From a virus, in IMG/VR virus record IMGVR_UViG_3300032214_001145, positions 1 to 60,679 of that record: a stretch of 60,679 bases of DNA; one strand, written 5' to 3'. How positions within the stretch are numbered: the first letter of the stretch is position 1; every line of letters begins with the position of its first letter. The translations under genes and the position numbers were made by a program. Shown one piece after another: positions 60,237 to 60,679 of this stretch. The notes under the pieces are model-generated. The model made no database searches. It was given only the letters and a program-made list of their open reading frames with translations, and had not been told where the DNA came from.

Positions 60237-60641
60237 ATGCAAGAAGAATTTGTTCCCTATCACCAGCACTTATTACTTAAATGTTGGGTAGCTAATCCAC
60301 CGAAAGAGGTGGATGTTTTAAATAAGTGGTTTGTTAACCTGGTAGAAACCGTTGGTATGAAAGTAGTTGCTGGCCCAACCAGTGTTTACGTTTCTGATCC
60401 GGGTAACGAGGGGTTAACTGGTACTGTTACATTAGCGACGTCACATGCGTCTATACACATCTGGGATCATTATGAATTACCAATGGTTCAATTTGATATC
60501 TATAGCTGTAAATGTTTCACGTTTGAACAAGTAATGGAATGTTTTATGCCATGGGGGGTGACAAGAGTTGAGTGGGTTATGATTGATAGAAACCAAAAAC
60601 CAACAATTGCATCTGAAGGTGTTTGGGTTCCAAAAGATTAA
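60237..60641 (+). CDS. S-adenosylmethionine decarboxylase-like protein
   Basis: A 134-residue protein resembling the bacterial AdoMet decarboxylase (SpeD/SpeH) that supplies aminopropyl groups for polyamines. ATSHASIHIWDHYELPMVQF corresponds to the self-cleaving region (E/S-H-x-S-x-H-T/W in bacteria). The Ser69 that becomes pyruvoyl is present, but the preceding Glu is Thr. FDIYSCKCFTFEQVMECFMP matches the Cys-containing block near the active site. Activity is therefore likely but not certain. The promoter region before it (TATACT 60230-60235) is unusually close to the ATG. Confidence 0.72.
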   Translation: MQEEFVPYHQHLLLKCWVANPPKEVDVLNKWFVNLVETVGMKVVAGPTSVYVSDPGNEGLTGTVTLATSHASIHIWDHYELPMVQFDIYSCKCFTFEQVMECFMPWGVTRVEWVMIDRNQKPTIASEGVWVPKD

Positions 60642-60642
60642 T

Positions 60643-60679
60643 ATGAAAAAAATACTAGGTATTTGTGGAGATAGTTTCA
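60643..60679 (+). CDS. SGNH/GDSL-like protein (3' partial)
   Basis: The window ends 12 codons into an ORF encoding MKKILGICGDSF. The strand followed by GDSF matches the nucleophile elbow of SGNH hydrolases and resembles the starts of the proteins at 10670 and 29254. It starts 1 nt after the preceding stop. Confidence 0.5.
   Translation, partial: MKKILGICGDSF

Noticed and set aside
1-60679. tRNA genes, insertion sequences, integrase, replication origin
   Set aside because: Looked for on both strands; no cloverleaf-like segment, terminal inverted repeats with transposase motifs, or origin features could be supported by eye.

Overview
The window looks like part of a large tailed-phage genome (probably a jumbo, myovirus-like phage) whose host is in the Bacteroidota, most likely a Flavobacteriia-type bacterium. 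The DNA is AT-rich, genes are tightly packed with ATGA or TAATG stop-start overlaps, and most starts have A-rich leaders without a Shine-Dalgarno sequence. A phage-encoded outer-membrane protein has a Bacteroidota-style signal peptide (ending SFGQ) and a TonB-plug-like motif (LQEIVVTAKK). Virion fibre genes, thymidylate synthase, an NlpC/P60 hydrolase and many tiny genes of unknown function support a lytic phage. I recognised no tRNA genes, CRISPR arrays, insertion sequences, integrase or reverse transcriptase.

Region 1 (1-20.9 kb, +) is a dense decoration island: a GT7-type glycosyltransferase fragment with an inserted LamG-like domain, five radical SAM proteins (four with a Cys-rich SPASM/twitch-like segment placed before the radical SAM core), two proteins sharing an SEKxFKPI motif, a separate LamG-like protein, an SGNH hydrolase, about eight glycosyltransferase-like proteins, a NodU/CmcH-type carbamoyltransferase with a 38-residue companion, and a 2OG-Fe(II) oxygenase. 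It closes with a small gene and a strong intrinsic terminator at 21.18 kb.

Region 2 (21.2-30.5 kb, +) starts at a TTGACT-N17-TATATT promoter. It encodes an APS-kinase-like protein, an HxGH nucleotidyltransferase, a DUF2061 membrane protein, four 2OG-Fe(II) oxygenases, two sulfotransferase-like proteins, two SGNH proteins, a zinc ribbon, another radical SAM protein, and an ATP-grasp-like/Hint-like protein ending in a 25-residue Cys/Trp-rich tail. Together these suggest PAPS-dependent sulfation and other tailoring of glycans or virion proteins.

Region 3 (30.5-40.2 kb, +) is virion structural: a 1575-residue repetitive Ser/Thr-rich fibre with an amicyanin-like cupredoxin segment, three tandem paralogous fibre/tip proteins, and two unknown proteins. 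Region 4 (40.2-45.4 kb, +) has a radical SAM/U32-like/methyltransferase trio, an outer-membrane beta-barrel, a DUF401-type permease and an unknown protein, ending in a bidirectional terminator.

Region 5 (45.4-51.4 kb, -) is an oppositely oriented glycosylation cassette (two GT4, two GT2, a sugar epimerase) headed by a small RHH-like protein, with two further small minus-strand genes. Region 6 (51.5-60.7 kb, mostly +) holds small unknown genes, thyA, an NlpC/P60 hydrolase, two tandem PcfJ-like genes with notable regulatory DNA (a perfect 17-nt palindrome and a 16-bp hairpin burying a start codon), more small membrane genes, an AdoMet-decarboxylase-like gene and the start of another SGNH-like gene. 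No stretch longer than about 90 bases lacks a gene or a described element.
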